Shown: positions 35,998 through 49,512, numbered from the stretch's first letter. The stretch: 64,000 nt of DNA from Citrus sinensis (GCF_022201045.2 NC_068564.1:30719001-30783000), one strand, 5' to 3'. Translations and numbers: made by a program. Notes: generated by a model from the letters alone, not told the origin.

Positions 35998-37344
35998 ATT
36001 CGTTTTGGTCCTAAGCTCTTTTGTGTTTTTCCCACCTTAATTAATTTTATATTTAAAAATTAGAAAGCAAAAAAAGCCAGCCATTTTTGTAACTTGTGTG
36101 GGATAATATTATTCCCCATGAAGTGATGTTATTGCAATTGAGTTTATTTAGATGCATGCATTTGAACCGTGCATATATATATATATATAACTACGTTAAA
36201 AAAGCCATCCATTTTTGTAACTTGTGTGCGATAATATTATTCCCCATGAAGTGATGTTATTGCAATTGAGTTTATTCAGATGCATGCATTTGAACCGTGC
36301 ATACATATATATATATGGGAATGGGTCTCACTAAGACCCACTTCTCAACTGTGTGAGAGAGCGTAACTTACGTAGGCAAACCTATATATATATATATACT
36401 TACTCGAATCCTTATGTGCCTGAAGCGTAACTTTTCGTTGTATTTTATGAGAAATTTGGGCCTTCCCACTGAAATTTCCAAGTCCCTGCTGACTGGAAAA
36501 ATTTTGTTGGTTTTAAGGACAAAAGTTCCCAAAATAAATTGAGAAATACTACTAAAAAAAAAAAACGAAATAATCCTAACAAAGAGTAATTGTTTCTTCT
36601 GTATACAAATGCGTATGTAGTTGTGGGTAATTCAGCCGATTATGAACAAGTTTTTAATTTATAAAAGGGTTATTTCCACCCAGTTCTCAAATGTTTTGAC
36701 ATTTTTCACCGTACATTTAAATATTTCAACAAGTTTTAATCCACATTCAATTCCATTAATTTGACCGTTGTTTTTAACAAAGTTATTTAAAATTTAATTA
36801 AATGTTCAAAAATGCCCCTTATCTTGAATTAGAGAAGAATTAAATGAGATAAAATGCTAATCCAATAATTGATATTTATATTAAAAATTATTAATTAAAG
36901 GTAATTAATAATAATCTCATCAATTAATTTATCAAATAAATCTAATTTATCATCATCAAATAATATTCAGGACATGAACTTTCAAATTTGCCCTTTGACT
37001 GTTAGAATAAATGGTCAAATTAATAGATTTGGGTGTGGGGTATAAATTATTAAAACATGTGGGGGCGAGATGAAAATGTTAAACCATTTGGGGGCATGAT
37101 GAAATTAACCCTTTATAAAAGTATAAAATGTCATCTGGTAAAATTTTAAAAAATAATATTATAATAACACTGAGGGACACAATGTTTAATTTAATGTATT
37201 ATATAGTACTTCTCGTTTTAGAACGCAATAATGTTTGGGATCGTGGTAATTGAGTCCCAACAATAATGAGTCATTTATCTATTGAATAGTAAATTTGTAA
37301 TTGGTAAAATATTAATTTTAACATCCTCACCTTATGTTTATTGA
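35998..37344. other. Methyltransferase 3' flank and AT-rich spacer
   Basis: Contains the tandem duplication listed separately, a TA-run flanked segment at 36318-36390 and otherwise AT-rich, gene-free DNA. Confidence 0.5.
36069..36317. repeat. Tandem duplication, unit about 128 bp
   Basis: The text from AAAAAAGCCAGCCATTTTTG (36069) to the TA-rich end near 36190 recurs at an offset of 128 bases (36197 to about 36317) with few changes. Both copies include GGATAATATTATTCCCC-like text (GCGATAATATT in copy 2), TGATGTTATTGCAATTGAG and TGAACCGTGCATA. It lies just after the methyltransferase stop codon, so it may fall in the 3' UTR or just beyond. Confidence 0.9.
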
Positions 37345-39120
37345 GTGGTGGCATGACTAAAACTAAACCATAAAAATTTGGCTCTAACCAAAACTAATCC
37401 AAATATTTTTAACCCAACCCAAACTAACTCATTTGGGTTTGGTTTAGGTTTGGTTTGAATTTTATGATTAAAATATTTTTTTATTTTGGTAAATTTAATA
37501 TATCAAAATTTTATTTTGATAAATTTAATTATATCAATAGTAATTATTAATTGTAGTTGATTCGTAAATTAATATAAAATATGAAGAAAAATATAGTAGA
37601 TAAAAAAAATATAAATAATAATTTTACAATAATTTCATCCTTAAATAAAAAAATTAGAAAACTAAAATAAAGTTTAATCATGAAAATCATTATTTCTCAA
37701 TAAATGAGAACATAAACTCTAACAATAAACGTCCACAAACTTAACATTAACAAGTAAACTGAAAGAAAGAAAGAAAGAAATAGTAGTATTAGCCCTATCA
37801 AACATTAACTCTAACAATGTCCATACAAATCAAAATACGATAAGGCATCCTAACTCAAGTATCAAAATAATCCATCATAATCATTCCTATCTGCAGTACT
37901 TTAATCAAGAGCTTTCATGATCAACTGAGTCTGCTCCTTCACCAACAAATAAATAACAAAAAAATTATAATGTTGAAGAGTTATAATGATGAATAAATTT
38001 GGAAAAGCACATGATTCATACCAAAATCATAAGAATAACATCAATTCAAAGACATCGCCTTCGTTGATGCACTTAATCCAAACCTTAAATTAAATAAAAA
38101 TAAATTAATAAAAAGACTAGTGATAAATAAATATATAATTTTTTTTACTTGTTATGATAAACCATTACTTGACATCATGGTTCATAAAACTCAAGCTTTG
38201 CCATCTTTGGTTCATCTTGTTATGGGACAAAAGTGTTATGTAACCAATTTTGTGATCATATCAAACCCTCCACCATCGTCGGACTTAAAAGCTGCAAAAT
38301 CAATCAATGACGCGTCCCTCAGTACTAAATGCAAATTCTGAAGCCACGGTAGATATTAGAATTGCAAATAAATCTTTTGTAATGTGTGAAAGAATTCGAT
38401 ATTTTATTAAGTTCATTTTCCACCATGCCAAAATCTCAAAGTCATCATTATCAACATGTTCACATAGCTCCAACAAGTACTTGTCTATTTCATTTTTCAT
38501 CTCAACATAACCATCTTTTCCTATTCCTTGTTTAAACTTTGCAACACTTGAAAGTTTAGAAAAAAAATACTCACTTTTTTTTATCAAATTTTCTACCATC
38601 AAGAATTGTGATTTACTAACACCACTAGATGATCCACAACCACCAATCTTAGTGTCAATATCTTTTAGCAATCATAAAGACGTATTAAAAGATTTTTTAC
38701 CTCTTCAAACTTCTTCCCAACCTCATCAATAACAAAAACATCGTCAAAGCAAAATGTCACATATTTTAACTTATAATGTGGATCAAGAATAACCGTAATG
38801 AGAAACAAATTATTCAAGCTGTCTATCGAACCCCAATATTTGTCATATTAATTTGAAGTCATGTACTCTGAACTACTAAATTTCAAAGTTATATCATAAA
38901 ATGACTTTAGAAACAAAACAAGAACATTAGCATTTTACCAATCATCACTATTAGGTCCTCCATCCTTCTTGAAATACGAAACATAATGTCTATCATCATC
39001 CACCATTCTCTCCAACGTTAAGTAGGTGGAACCCAGTAGATACATTGTGAACCACAAGGCAATTACCATCAATTCTCCCATGCTCCACACAAATTTTAAA
39101 TTTTTTTAGCCTTGCGGGGG
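37345..39120 (-). mobile_element. Degraded hAT-superfamily transposon
   Basis: The decayed transposase at 38224-39060 defines the element. Its 3' side is toward lower coordinates, where 37346 onward reads GTGGTGGCATGAC followed by alternating AACCCAACCCAAAC and GGTTTGGTTTAGG text (about 37405-37460). hAT (Ac-like) elements of plants often have a GGGTGGGCA-like terminus and such subterminal repeats. The left edge is therefore tentative, and the right edge was not found. The element is clearly dead. Confidence 0.45.
38224..39060 (-). pseudogene. hAT transposase fragment (RICESLEEPER/Ac-like), broken
   Basis: Read on the minus strand, the fragments follow the order of zinc-finger BED/RICESLEEPER transposases: GSTYLTLERM, then DDWxNANVLVLFLKSFYDIT (x is a stop), SSSEYMTSN, YDKYWGSIDSLNNLFL, ILDPHYKLKYVTFCFDD, then EVKNLLIRLYDC. 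After a frameshift come NDDFEILAWWKMNLIKYRIL and TVASEFAFSTEGRVID, the hAT C-terminal dimerisation domain, and after another shift LLSPTMVEGLI and SQNWLH. At least four in-frame stops and two frameshifts interrupt it. An internal stretch after SEYMTSN and the whole N-terminal half, including the zinc finger, are missing. Confidence 0.85.
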
Positions 39121-42100
39121 AGGACTTTACATATTTCGAGAAATTTTACAGTGTATTAGAGGTAATACAATTAATTGATACATGCATGACATGTGTAATT
39201 GAATTTAATGTAATTACCGCTTGCATAATATCTTTCAAAATAAATGCACACAGGTCATACTATTATTTGCTTGACTTATGACCGACATGGCACCTGTAAT
39301 GTATAATAGAATTTATCACATATTTGACATGTCTTTGAATGAACCGTTCTTGAATAAACCGTTCATTCAAAGAAAGCCACAGCCTAAAAGAAAGAAGAAA
39401 AGGGGAGAGCGAATTAGGTTCCTCGGTTTTACCTCATTTAAGTCCATAATTTTTTTAAATAAACCATTTACATCCTTGATATTACAAGTTTAATGTTCAA
39501 AGTTTAATTACCATTGAAGAACAAATGCATCTTTTTCACATACAAGTCACTTTCTTTTGACAAACACATCATATTAAATTGACAATAATCTTATAATGTT
39601 AAAAAAAAATAAAAATGTATATTTTCTCATTTCTATTATAGTTTTAATTAACCTAGAGATGTAAATACATAATAATAATAATTATAATAATAATAATAAT
39701 AATAATAAAACACTAGAGATGTAAGTGGTAATTCTAACTAACCTTTCCCTTAGGAAAAATAAAAAATTTAGAGGGAACCTAACAAACAATTCTTGAAGTT
39801 TTATCTTATCCAAATGCATAAAGATTAAGTTGTTATTTTTTCCAAACTTCCTACGTTGAAAGGCCCCCCCCCCCCCCCCTCCCTCTTACCTTGTTATAAA
39901 ATTTTAAAATTGAAGGGTTTTCTAAACTGTAAACAGCAGACACCAAGACATAGAAAGTTTTTTTCTGTTGCTCATATCCTCACAAGTAATCTATTTTTGG
40001 ATTAATAATACTACAGCTCTCAAGTCATCATACATACTCAGACATATATGTGTGTGGGTGTGTGTAAGTAATTGTTAACAATTCTACTATGTACTGATGA
40101 ATGCGTGGTATTAGTCATAATAAGTCTACATATATACTAAAATATTCACAAGAAGCTGAAGTGATTCATTAATATTATTGTGTAATAAACGAAGGAAGGA
40201 AGCAATACAAATAAACTTGTTTAAATGCATGAGCAAATAATATATTATAAGATAAAAACGAGAAAAGAAATTTATGAACTAATAATATATATGAAATATT
40301 TGTATTGATGTGAAGTGAAATCGTTGGTAGTGCTTGTTATCCAATCATTCTTTTGGCTCCGACATCCATTATCCTTTATCTCTTTCTTGGAATGGAAATC
40401 ATTATATACAAATGGGAATATAATACAATATTAACAAAGTCAGCCGATGATATTATATTATTGGGTGCAGATCTGCGGGCGCCTCCCCGTGTAGCCAATT
40501 GCATGCGTTTTGGTTATACTGCAAAGTTGTGGATTATTTACATGTGATGTGATGAAAGTGAAAGCACATGCAGTCACATGCCTCCCACTCGGTTACCAAA
40601 ACGCAGACCCGTCTCATCAATACGTGACAGTGAGTGAATGTCATGGCCTTCCATATTGTAACCTTATTTTAAATTAAATTTCATTACCAGTTAAATACTG
40701 CTTTTATTCATCATGGTTTCTTAGAGTACGAGTCAATAATCCATAGTTCTTTGCATTTTTAGATGTTATTCACATTATAAACTGATCAAAGTCTAACTCT
40801 AGTGATAAGAAATTATTTTCCTTAGAAATTTACACCAACACACTGTTACTTCAGTATCAAAGAAACCCTTCCACCAACAACAAACTAATTATAGGACCGC
40901 AAAGAATTATTCAAATACCCATATTGATGATGATCAATGGTCCAAATTAACTTTTGTGACGGAACCATTACAACAACTTACAAGGGAACAAAGAAAGCAA
41001 AATTATATATGGTTGGCATGGAGCCAACAAGTATATGGTCATGAGCTTTCAATTTACACGCATCAAATATCTAACCCTAGAATGCCACGTGGTGCCCCAG
41101 TATAGATCCACGTTTCTAGGGTTGCCGAAAGTGGTAGAAGATATAGATAGGCCATATGGATCAATTCAGAACGCGCCACAGCCAGACCCAAAGTCACTTA
41201 TCCTCTTTCTTTTCTTTCCATGCTTATGGGGCTACCAAAAATAAAGTTCCAAGTAGAAGATGCTTATCATCATCATAATTCGTGATGCAACTTGCTGGGT
41301 TGATTTTGATATGCATTGGCTTTTTTGAAAACCAATTGTCTTGTTTCAATTTCAGGGATGGATATGTAAGAACTGGCTTCATCTCCCACTCTCTCCCTCC
41401 CCAAAAAGGAAAGTTTACATACTTTAATATTAAACAATTATCCCACTTCCATAATTGGAAAACTTCCCACTTAGGCATCGTTGATTTGATCATGTGATAA
41501 GAGATAGCGATTAGGCCTTTCATCATTTCGACATACGCTTGAGATCAGCTTAACGAGGTTATTATTAGCATGCATGATGGAAGATGTAATTAAGCAATTT
41601 ATTTATAACCAATTAAGACTTGAAATAACTTTACGCAAGTATCAAATCTGGTTAATTGCAATTATACGATCACTGAATTAGGAATTAATGTTAGAAAAGG
41701 CATGACGTCCCCGCAAAGCACGCAAGTATTTGAAGTGATTGGTTGGAATAATGTCAATGATATTCTTTTCAAGGCAAATATTATTAGGTAATATAAAAGC
41801 ATATATACTTTAAGCATTAAGCTGCTTTACCGCCGTATTAGATCTTTTGGTGGCCATGCGTAATGCTTTCATGAGGCTCTGTCCAGATTCCATTGGTTAA
41901 TGCTTTGATTATCGTTTTAATATGATTAACTTTTCCTTTTTTAATTTCCTTTCGCTTTTTTCCAAAGGCAAGGGACCAGCCATTATAGATCATTGTTTAA
42001 TCAGAATTGAGTAGCCGATGTTGATAATTGGTACAAATTGGTCGATGTGGTATATTTGCCAGTTTCTTGCAAGGGATACATTCCCCCATTTTGTCAATGG

Positions 42101-44217
42101 AATTAAACTGACGGCATCATGCAAATCTTAATTCTCCCCGATGATTGTTTATACAGTACAACTTCAATTCATATCCAGGCCCAGCTCAAGATATCTTAAC
42201 GCTAAGAAAAACCCTAATTACAATTCATTATTGAGATGCCATATAAGCAAAAATAATGCGTATGGTACATATGATTGTTGTATATAATAAAACTGAAAGT
42301 CCACTTAATAGAAAGGTTAATTAAAAAAAAAAGAATGTATAGTACTTATATATTGATGTATACATTGTAATAAGTCATTCTCTCCCACATATGTCCACAT
42401 GAAATAAAATATAAATTTAGTATTTTATGCCATCCTTAATCGTTTTTCACTAGTAAAAATCATTTTATTGGACCAGAAAACCATGAGAGTCATTTTTATA
42501 TTGTAATAGCTAGAGTCTTTTTTTTTTTTTCCCTTTCTTTACCTTGATATTTAGCAATTTTTGATTTTGTAATACGTTAAAACTATAGCTTTTTTTTTTT
42601 TTAAAGTTATTTTTCCAATGTTAAAAAAGTATTTAATAATATTAACTTTGGCTCAAAAAATTATAATTAATTGTTATTTATGTAAGTTAAGTTTCTATTT
42701 TCCTGATCAATTTTTTAACCATACCCCCAATATACATTTATTACATGCTATAATAGGAGCCATCCCAATATTATGCTCTATTTATGGATCACTTGTTCAA
42801 TTACAAAATTCATCTATGAGATCTTACAAAAGATAATGAGAGCTATGATTATCTTTAATTTGTTGAACAACAAAGCCATGGCTGACATTTTAATGATCGC
42901 CAACGTTTTGCTAAAATAAAGGGTTGATTTCTACCACTACTACTAATAATAATAAATAAAGGGTTACTTTTAATTTATCCCTAATAAATTGTTCAAAATA
43001 GCACCCAAACTATTGTAAATTTTAGTATACCCGAATTATAATTAAGAAAATCATTTCTTTTTCATCAACGTGGCCCCATTTATTCTTATATTGTGAACGA
43101 CAATTAAGAGTAAGTTGAAGTTTACAATTAATTAGGGACATTTGGAAAATAGTTAATTTATTAGAAGAAACACTTAAATTAACCCATAATAAAAATAGTA
43201 CCATCCTTATAGTAGTTTGACAACTGTAAATACGCTTTGTAGCCACAATCATCTAATTTCAAGTAATAATAAGGAATAAAGTTGGTATTTAGTAAGGTTG
43301 TGGGATGATGTTTCTTAACCCATTCAAACCTTTGAAGACAGTTAAACAAAACAGCTACACAACGACACTAATAATGAACATAAATGAAATATATGGACAT
43401 GAATATGTTATACAATATGAGAATTTACTTAAGTATAAGTCAAGATAAATCATTCCTTAATCACATCCTTATATTATTCTTGAGATTGAGAATTTGAATA
43501 ATCTTTTATGTATTTTGAATGTTGATTTTTTTCCCCTAATATTTGAGATATGATTCAAGAGATTACGGTAGATTTCTAATTGTGTGTGTTTATATATATA
43601 CACACACATACATATATGCATGTATATATATATATATTGTTCAAAATCTCCTTTTACAGATAAACAAGCAGTTAACTTTCAAATTATTTTTGTCTCTAAT
43701 AATTTTAGCCCTAATGTGATTGATAATGGATAAATGAATAAAATCTTCATATCATACCACAAAAATCTCAAGAACTTAGGATAAGGAGAGATGGACGATT
43801 CGAACTCCAAAATTTCACACCTCTGAGTCAAACGAAAACTTCCAAAAATCTTGAAGCCATCCAAAATGGTTGACCAAAATTTTAAATTCATCAGAGCATA
43901 GGAAATAGACAGTGAAGAGAAGAGATAAAGGAGAAATTAAAGCCCCAGGATTAGATTGGAGGGACGACAGACAATTTAGAATTACAAGACGCATTGGTAA
44001 CAGTTATTGAATAAATGAGTACCTCTGGCAGCTCAGCTAGGATTTTAATTTTATTTGTTTTAGTGATCAAAATTCAAAAGTGGCAATGTCTTTATACTTT
44101 TTCTATATCCTTTCCCTTTAAACAGTATAACTGAGTTAAAATAATAATGCATAGTGGTGACCAATAAGAGATAAACCCAACATTTATTCCATACGTGATG
44201 CTTCTGTCCTTTTTCTC

Positions 44218-44220
<3 letters not shown>
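39061..44220. other. Five-kilobase gene-free AT-rich region upstream of MIR156
   Basis: No protein-coding gene was recognised. It contains a (TAA)n run (about 39670-39709), a 16-base poly-C tract (39864-39879), (TG)n text near 40050-40066, T runs near 42520 and 42591, and TA/CA repeats near 43590-43640. Bases near 41040-41250 are less AT-rich, with CCACGTGG (an ACGT-type palindrome) at about 41085-41092. Some of this may be distal regulatory DNA of the miRNA gene, but that cannot be shown here. Confidence 0.45.
39864..39879. repeat. Poly-C tract (16)
   Basis: Sixteen consecutive C in intergenic AT-rich DNA. Confidence 0.95.
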
Positions 44221-44251
<31 letters not shown>

Positions 44252-44267
44252 TCTATTTCTATATAAA
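44221..44267 (+). promoter_or_regulatory. Core promoter of the MIR156 gene: (TC)n tract followed by a TATA box
   Basis: A 28-base TC run (44221-44248) is followed by TATATAAA at 44260-44267. CT-rich initiator/Y-patch text near a TATA box is common in plant pol II miRNA promoters. Transcription would then start near 44295, about 175 bases before the mature miRNA. Confidence 0.6.
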
Positions 44268-44461
44268 CCCCCAACAGCCCTTCCACTTCTTCTCACAGCA
44301 ACAAATTAGCAAAGCAATATATGTTCCTATTCAATGGAACATGGTCTATCTATATGAAAGCAGTCTTAATTTTTGGTATTGCTAGCGAGCTAGCTTGCTA
44401 CTAATTAATCAGTAAATAGGTGTTTAGTTATCTAATTTACTTAATTAATTGTAAAAAGGGT

Positions 44462-44568
44462 AAGAGGAGGTGACAGAAGAGAGTGAGCACACATGGTATT
44501 TTCTTGCATGCTTTGAGATCCTGCTTGAAGCGATGCGTGCTCACTCTCTATCTGTCACCCCAACCCCC
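44462..44568 (+). ncRNA. MIR156: miR156 precursor hairpin
   Basis: Mature sequence TGACAGAAGAGAGTGAGCAC is at 44471-44490, identical to canonical plant miR156. The opposite arm at 44539-44559 reads GCTCACTCTCTATCTGTCACC, the usual miR156 star. The arms pair along about 22 bases with one bulged base in the 3' arm. The loop is about 48 bases and has secondary pairing (TGCATGC). miR156 guides cleavage and repression of SPL transcription factor mRNAs and controls the juvenile-to-adult phase change. The neighbouring COG8, DUF3511 and NIPA genes suggest orthology to Arabidopsis MIR156E (At5g11977 from memory). Confidence 0.97.
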
Positions 44569-47500
44569 CCGCCCCCCAAAAATCTCCCTCTCTATTTGTA
44601 TTTTCATTTATATATTATGCATAATGATTTCATTTGCTAGTTGTATTTTGTATGTAGTAGCTTCATAATTGATTCTCCATGGTTTTGCCCTGATTAAATC
44701 GATCTGCTGTTTCATTTTAGGCACGGATTTGTCTGCAGACTTGCACCGGTATATGTCTGTGCCCTAATTCTGCATTTGGGTGCCGGCATATTCTTTTTCG
44801 GTGTACTTGTGGGGTTTCTTCAGTTTTTGTATGTTATTAATACATACAGCAGAGCATAATCATCACTATATAATATATGTGGGAACTAGACACCACATTA
44901 AGTTCACCCTGATCAGGTACCGTGCTTATTTTCAGCAATTTTACACTACCGTATTTTGAAACTGTTGTGTTCCAACTGTTGAGAAATTTAGGGTTTAGGC
45001 TCAATTTCAGGAATTAAGATTCAGTATTGATCTGATTTTGGGTATGACTTTTCATAAATTTGTGATTAGTAATTGTTGGATATACGAGATTAAATCTCAT
45101 CCGTACATTGTTATAAATGTACACGTTTCACAAGATTTTTAAATGATTAGCACAACTTAAAAATCAATTAAAGATCATATTTCAATTTTCAGGCCTGATC
45201 AGGAGTCACTCGGTGAAGACAGCTGAATCTTGGCCTTATAATCGTGAAATTATGAAAGCTGCAACTACGTAAGCAACAATACATATATATCTTGAAAGTC
45301 ACAATATTGTCATTTATAATAGCTCCACATATATTGCTTTCTTCCGTATCACAATAGAAGGTCCTGCATGCTTTTAATTGCATGCCCACAATAAGCGGTA
45401 TCAAAATTCTTTGCTGATTCAATTGACGATATGCTGGCTGGACCCAATATGTATACATGTATGTAGTTTGTTTAATACCCTTTTCTTGCCAGAAAGAATT
45501 AATGTATTAGCCCTCTTGTACCTTTATTGGAAACACAATATAAGTTATTTGCTAAATTGGGTGGTTTGTAATTGTAGTCTTGATCGATCATATGGTGCCA
45601 CAATGGTTTTGATTGCCACACGGTAATTTAGTTAATGTCAACATCATATGATCATCAAATGGTTATTATATATATAGATATATAGCATATTATCCCAGCT
45701 TGTTCCTTCAATTACATATATTTTTTATTAGTTATATTCCTCATCTTATGTGGTGGATCTGATGCTAAACTAAATGTATTGGACTTCTACTATCATGCAG
45801 ATCAATTCTCTCTCTTTTTCAATTGACTACAAGGCCTTTTAGGATAATTCATGTTCTTATGGTGATTATATCTGTGAATTAGAAATTAACTTATATAAGT
45901 GAATCACTTGCTACAGATTTAGTTATTCGTTAATACATTTTCTGGATATATATTTGATTTAATTTGAATCTATAACCTATCCTTATTTGGTTCCATATTG
46001 AAATTTTACCAGAAAAGGTTTCCAGGCCTTACAACAAACTCAAAACCAGAAGCCACCATTTCTTGAAAACAATTTATACATACAATGGCTTCGATCCCTT
46101 TTGAGCAAAGAAGAAGAAGAAGAAATCTAAGATGAGCAGAGGACCCTTATCTCGGTTTTTGGTTTTTATCTGGAGAGAGGGTGGCGAAGGAATGTGCAAA
46201 TTATACTTATATGAATGATGCTCATTCTGACTATATGTAAAAGTTCGACAAAGAGTTTATATTACGCCAAAGCTTATTAATTAACTATAGTAACTTGATA
46301 AATTTACTTTGTGTATGTGAAAACATGGGAGAAGTCATACACGTTCATTTGAAATTTGTACTTAGAATGATAAGAAGTATGCATAGAGTTAAGAAAATTT
46401 AACCAGCTGTGATATGTCAAGATTTTGAATCTTAATAAACTTGAGTTAAAACGTTGAGAATACAAGTAAAATCTCTGTTACAAAGATTCATGTATACTTT
46501 GACCACCACCAGTTTAATATTAGATATCTCAAAACTTATTTTGAAATATCTATTTCCAATAAATTGGTATTTTCATTAAGTGGTGGATCATTTTCATATC
46601 GTTATAAATATTTTTTTCAATTGTAGCGATAATGAAAATTTTTGTTTAGTGGTTTTTGTATAATTATAGTAAACTAGCAAAAGATGAACTTAGACTTCAT
46701 TTGATACAAATTTTGGTAGTTGTAATGTGTTTAATAAATATTTGTAAATGTTGTTTGCAAGCTAGTAAAGTGATTTTGTAGCACTGTAGATCAAACCGAG
46801 CCTTAGATTTACTTAAGGGAAATTGATGAACATTAAATTTTTCCTTTCTTTTTTTTTAAGAGTAAGAGTATAGAGAAATTGAGTTTTTAGTTCCATATCT
46901 ATCTAAGATTCGAACATGAATATTATTATGAAGAATTGAGTGTCTAGATTAGCTCAACACTAAATCTAAATCCAAAAAAAAAAAAAAAATTAAAAGCTGG
47001 TTGAATGAGCCCTAAGGCAACAATAAGCTTATTCTTTTGGGATAAACATTTTGAAAGGCAAAGCATCACTTAATATTGTTTTGACTTATTCAAAACTTTA
47101 GTAAAATTTTATTATTAATGAAATTTGTTAATAACTAAGAATAGTAATAGGGCATATATCGGTTAGATCTATTTTACTCTAGTTCTAGATTCATAATAAA
47201 AATTGAGATTTATATCTGGTCCGCATCTATCATGGAAATATGTTTTCTGCTTCATATTCAAATTAAAAAAAGAGATCTATATTTGCTCCAAATTCAAAAA
47301 ATAAAATCCAAATATGCTTAAATCCTTCATGAATTCTAAAACTTAGTAATAAAAAATTAAAGAAAATTAAAGACTAAAATGTATTGATAACAATTGAATT
47401 AAATAATTTACTAAAAAATCTAATGAATATTGTAACTTATGTTTTTACACCATAACAAACAAATAAGAAAGACAATAAAATACCCATCAAAAGTAATTAT

Positions 47501-49512
47501 AGAAGTAAGATCCATATAATATTCTAATGTTATTCACTGTGATATTCACGATACACCTATCATCATTCTTGCAACATTAAAAAACAACATATAAGTTAAA
47601 TATGATTTACATTCGGTGCTTTGTTATTTTTATTATTACCATAGTTAACTAAATATATGTATAACAATAGTCATTTTATGGTAGATAACCACAATTGATT
47701 AGTGATAAAACAACATGATAAGGCTTTGAGAAAATAACAAAAAAAGAAACTAAAGTCTAGAGATTTACTTGGCAAGCAAAGGACTGATCTAAGCATGCAA
47801 ATAGAGTGGAGAAGTAAGACTAGACTGAAGAGAAAGAAAGAGTCTAAAATGAAGAATGAAGACTAAAAAAAAAAAAAATTAGAGCCGGCTGCCATAATTT
47901 TACATTACACTTAATTATTTTTGTGTATTTTTCATTTAAATTTATAAAACTAACTTTTAAGTTTAAAAATATTAAAATACATGGTAAATACCACTAATAT
48001 GCTATAAATAAAATTTATTATCATTTATAATTACACAATTGTTATGAAATTTTTAAAATAAAGTTAAATTAAGAGGCAAGTGGATATGGATTTGAATGTA
48101 GATATTAAGATAGATCCAAATATGCTCTAAATTCGTCTTAAATCCGCGTATCAGTATCCAAATCTATTTTCGACCAATGCAAATCCGATCATTAGATTTG
48201 AATTACATGTATTTTGGGTCAAATCTGACTCATTGCCATTAGTGTTAATAACTAAAGTAATCCAAGTTCAAATCGAGTGAATGGATTATAATCAATCTAA
48301 AGGGTTCAATAATAGGAAGGTCTCAGGTTTAATCTAATTCAAACTTCTCAAACTAAAAAAAATGAATAATAATAATAATTTTGATTTTGTCCACTTTTAT
48401 ATCTTTTGAAAACATTAAAAATTCTAAAAAAATTAGTTTTGTCCACTGTTATATCTTTTAAATACAATAAACAAATAAATAAAAAGTTATGAAACAATGC
48501 TATCAATTTTTATTTATTTATTTATTATGGAACAGTAATATCAAGTTTAACTCAATCTAAATCAAATCTATCTTAATATATCAAAAATAATATCGATGTT
48601 AGCAGCGACTTATCATATAATTGTTGTGAATGTGGATTCGAGAACAAGAGAACAGTAGCTTGATCCCATATAAATTTTTTGGATAACGTACATAATAACA
48701 AAGTCTTCAGTGAGGCCGATCACATCATCTTAAGTATTCTACATATGATAATTTTATCATAACGTAAAGATCAGGTCTACCTCTCAGCTAAGAATATGGG
48801 GGATGAAACTGAAAATTGACCTAATTTTTTAGATGAATGATGTCCTTGTTAAGATCTAAATTTTGAGATGATGGTGATAAATGCTTAAACTCAAATAAGT
48901 AAAAACAAGTAAGTGTCATAATAAACTTGTTTTTAGGTAAATTTAATAAATTTTGATTATAAATATTGCGATGTGATCTAGTGTGTGCCCTCGCTTATCA
49001 CACAAACTCTTATTAAGGAGTGTTGGACCCCATAGCAGAACTCTTCCAATAAAAACTCATCATAACTCTTATTGACAGAATGTTGGGCTCCATGACAGAA
49101 CTCTTCCGATAAAAACTCGTCAGATCTAAGTTCCTGTAAATTTTAAGAAACATTGAGAGTTTGAAACCAGTGAACGGGACAGGCTTGGGCCACTTGGGTT
49201 GTGTGACTTGTGAGAAAGGGGTCTACGGGCTCAAGCGTTATAGAGTTGACCAGAAATAAAGCTGCAACTCAAAAGAAAATATTCGATGAAGCAACACTGC
49301 AGAAACTCAAAAGATTAAAAAAAATTAACACATTCAAATTAATAAGCTTGTCCCTATTATCTACTACAAAATCTGCTGAAGCTTGGAACATCTAAACACA
49401 AAGATTATTCCAAGATCTATACCCAAAAAGAAAAAGGAAAAGAAAGAGTAGAAATATGAAAGTTGCGATACTCGGGCACAATACGGACAATAAGCAAATG
49501 AAGCGCAGCCGG
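44569..49512. other. MIR156 downstream region and long AT-rich spacer
   Basis: The first several hundred bases are probably the remaining pri-miR156 transcript. From about 47147 to 48240 the edges (AATAGGGCATATATCGG on the left; the complement of the right edge reads CACTAATGGCAATGAGTCAG) and inner text with paired WATCCGCG-like motifs suggest a decayed non-autonomous hAT-like element. Two imperfect copies of a segment of about 65 bases lie at about 49013-49130 (GTTGGACCCCATAGCAGAAC and GTTGGGCTCCATGACAGAAC). The eIF4A 3' UTR falls just left of 49513. No protein-coding gene is seen. Confidence 0.4.

Noticed and set aside
37405-37460. Telomere-like AACCCAACCC and GGTTTGG text
   Set aside because: The units are irregular and not the plant TTTAGGG repeat; better explained as hAT subterminal repeats.
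43780-43820. tRNA-like string GATTCGAACTCC
   Set aside because: No acceptor or anticodon stem can be folded around it; a stray B-box-like match.
44060-44296. Two minus-strand frames rich in Arg/Glu
   Set aside because: They translate the (TC)n promoter tract on the opposite strand of the MIR156 gene.
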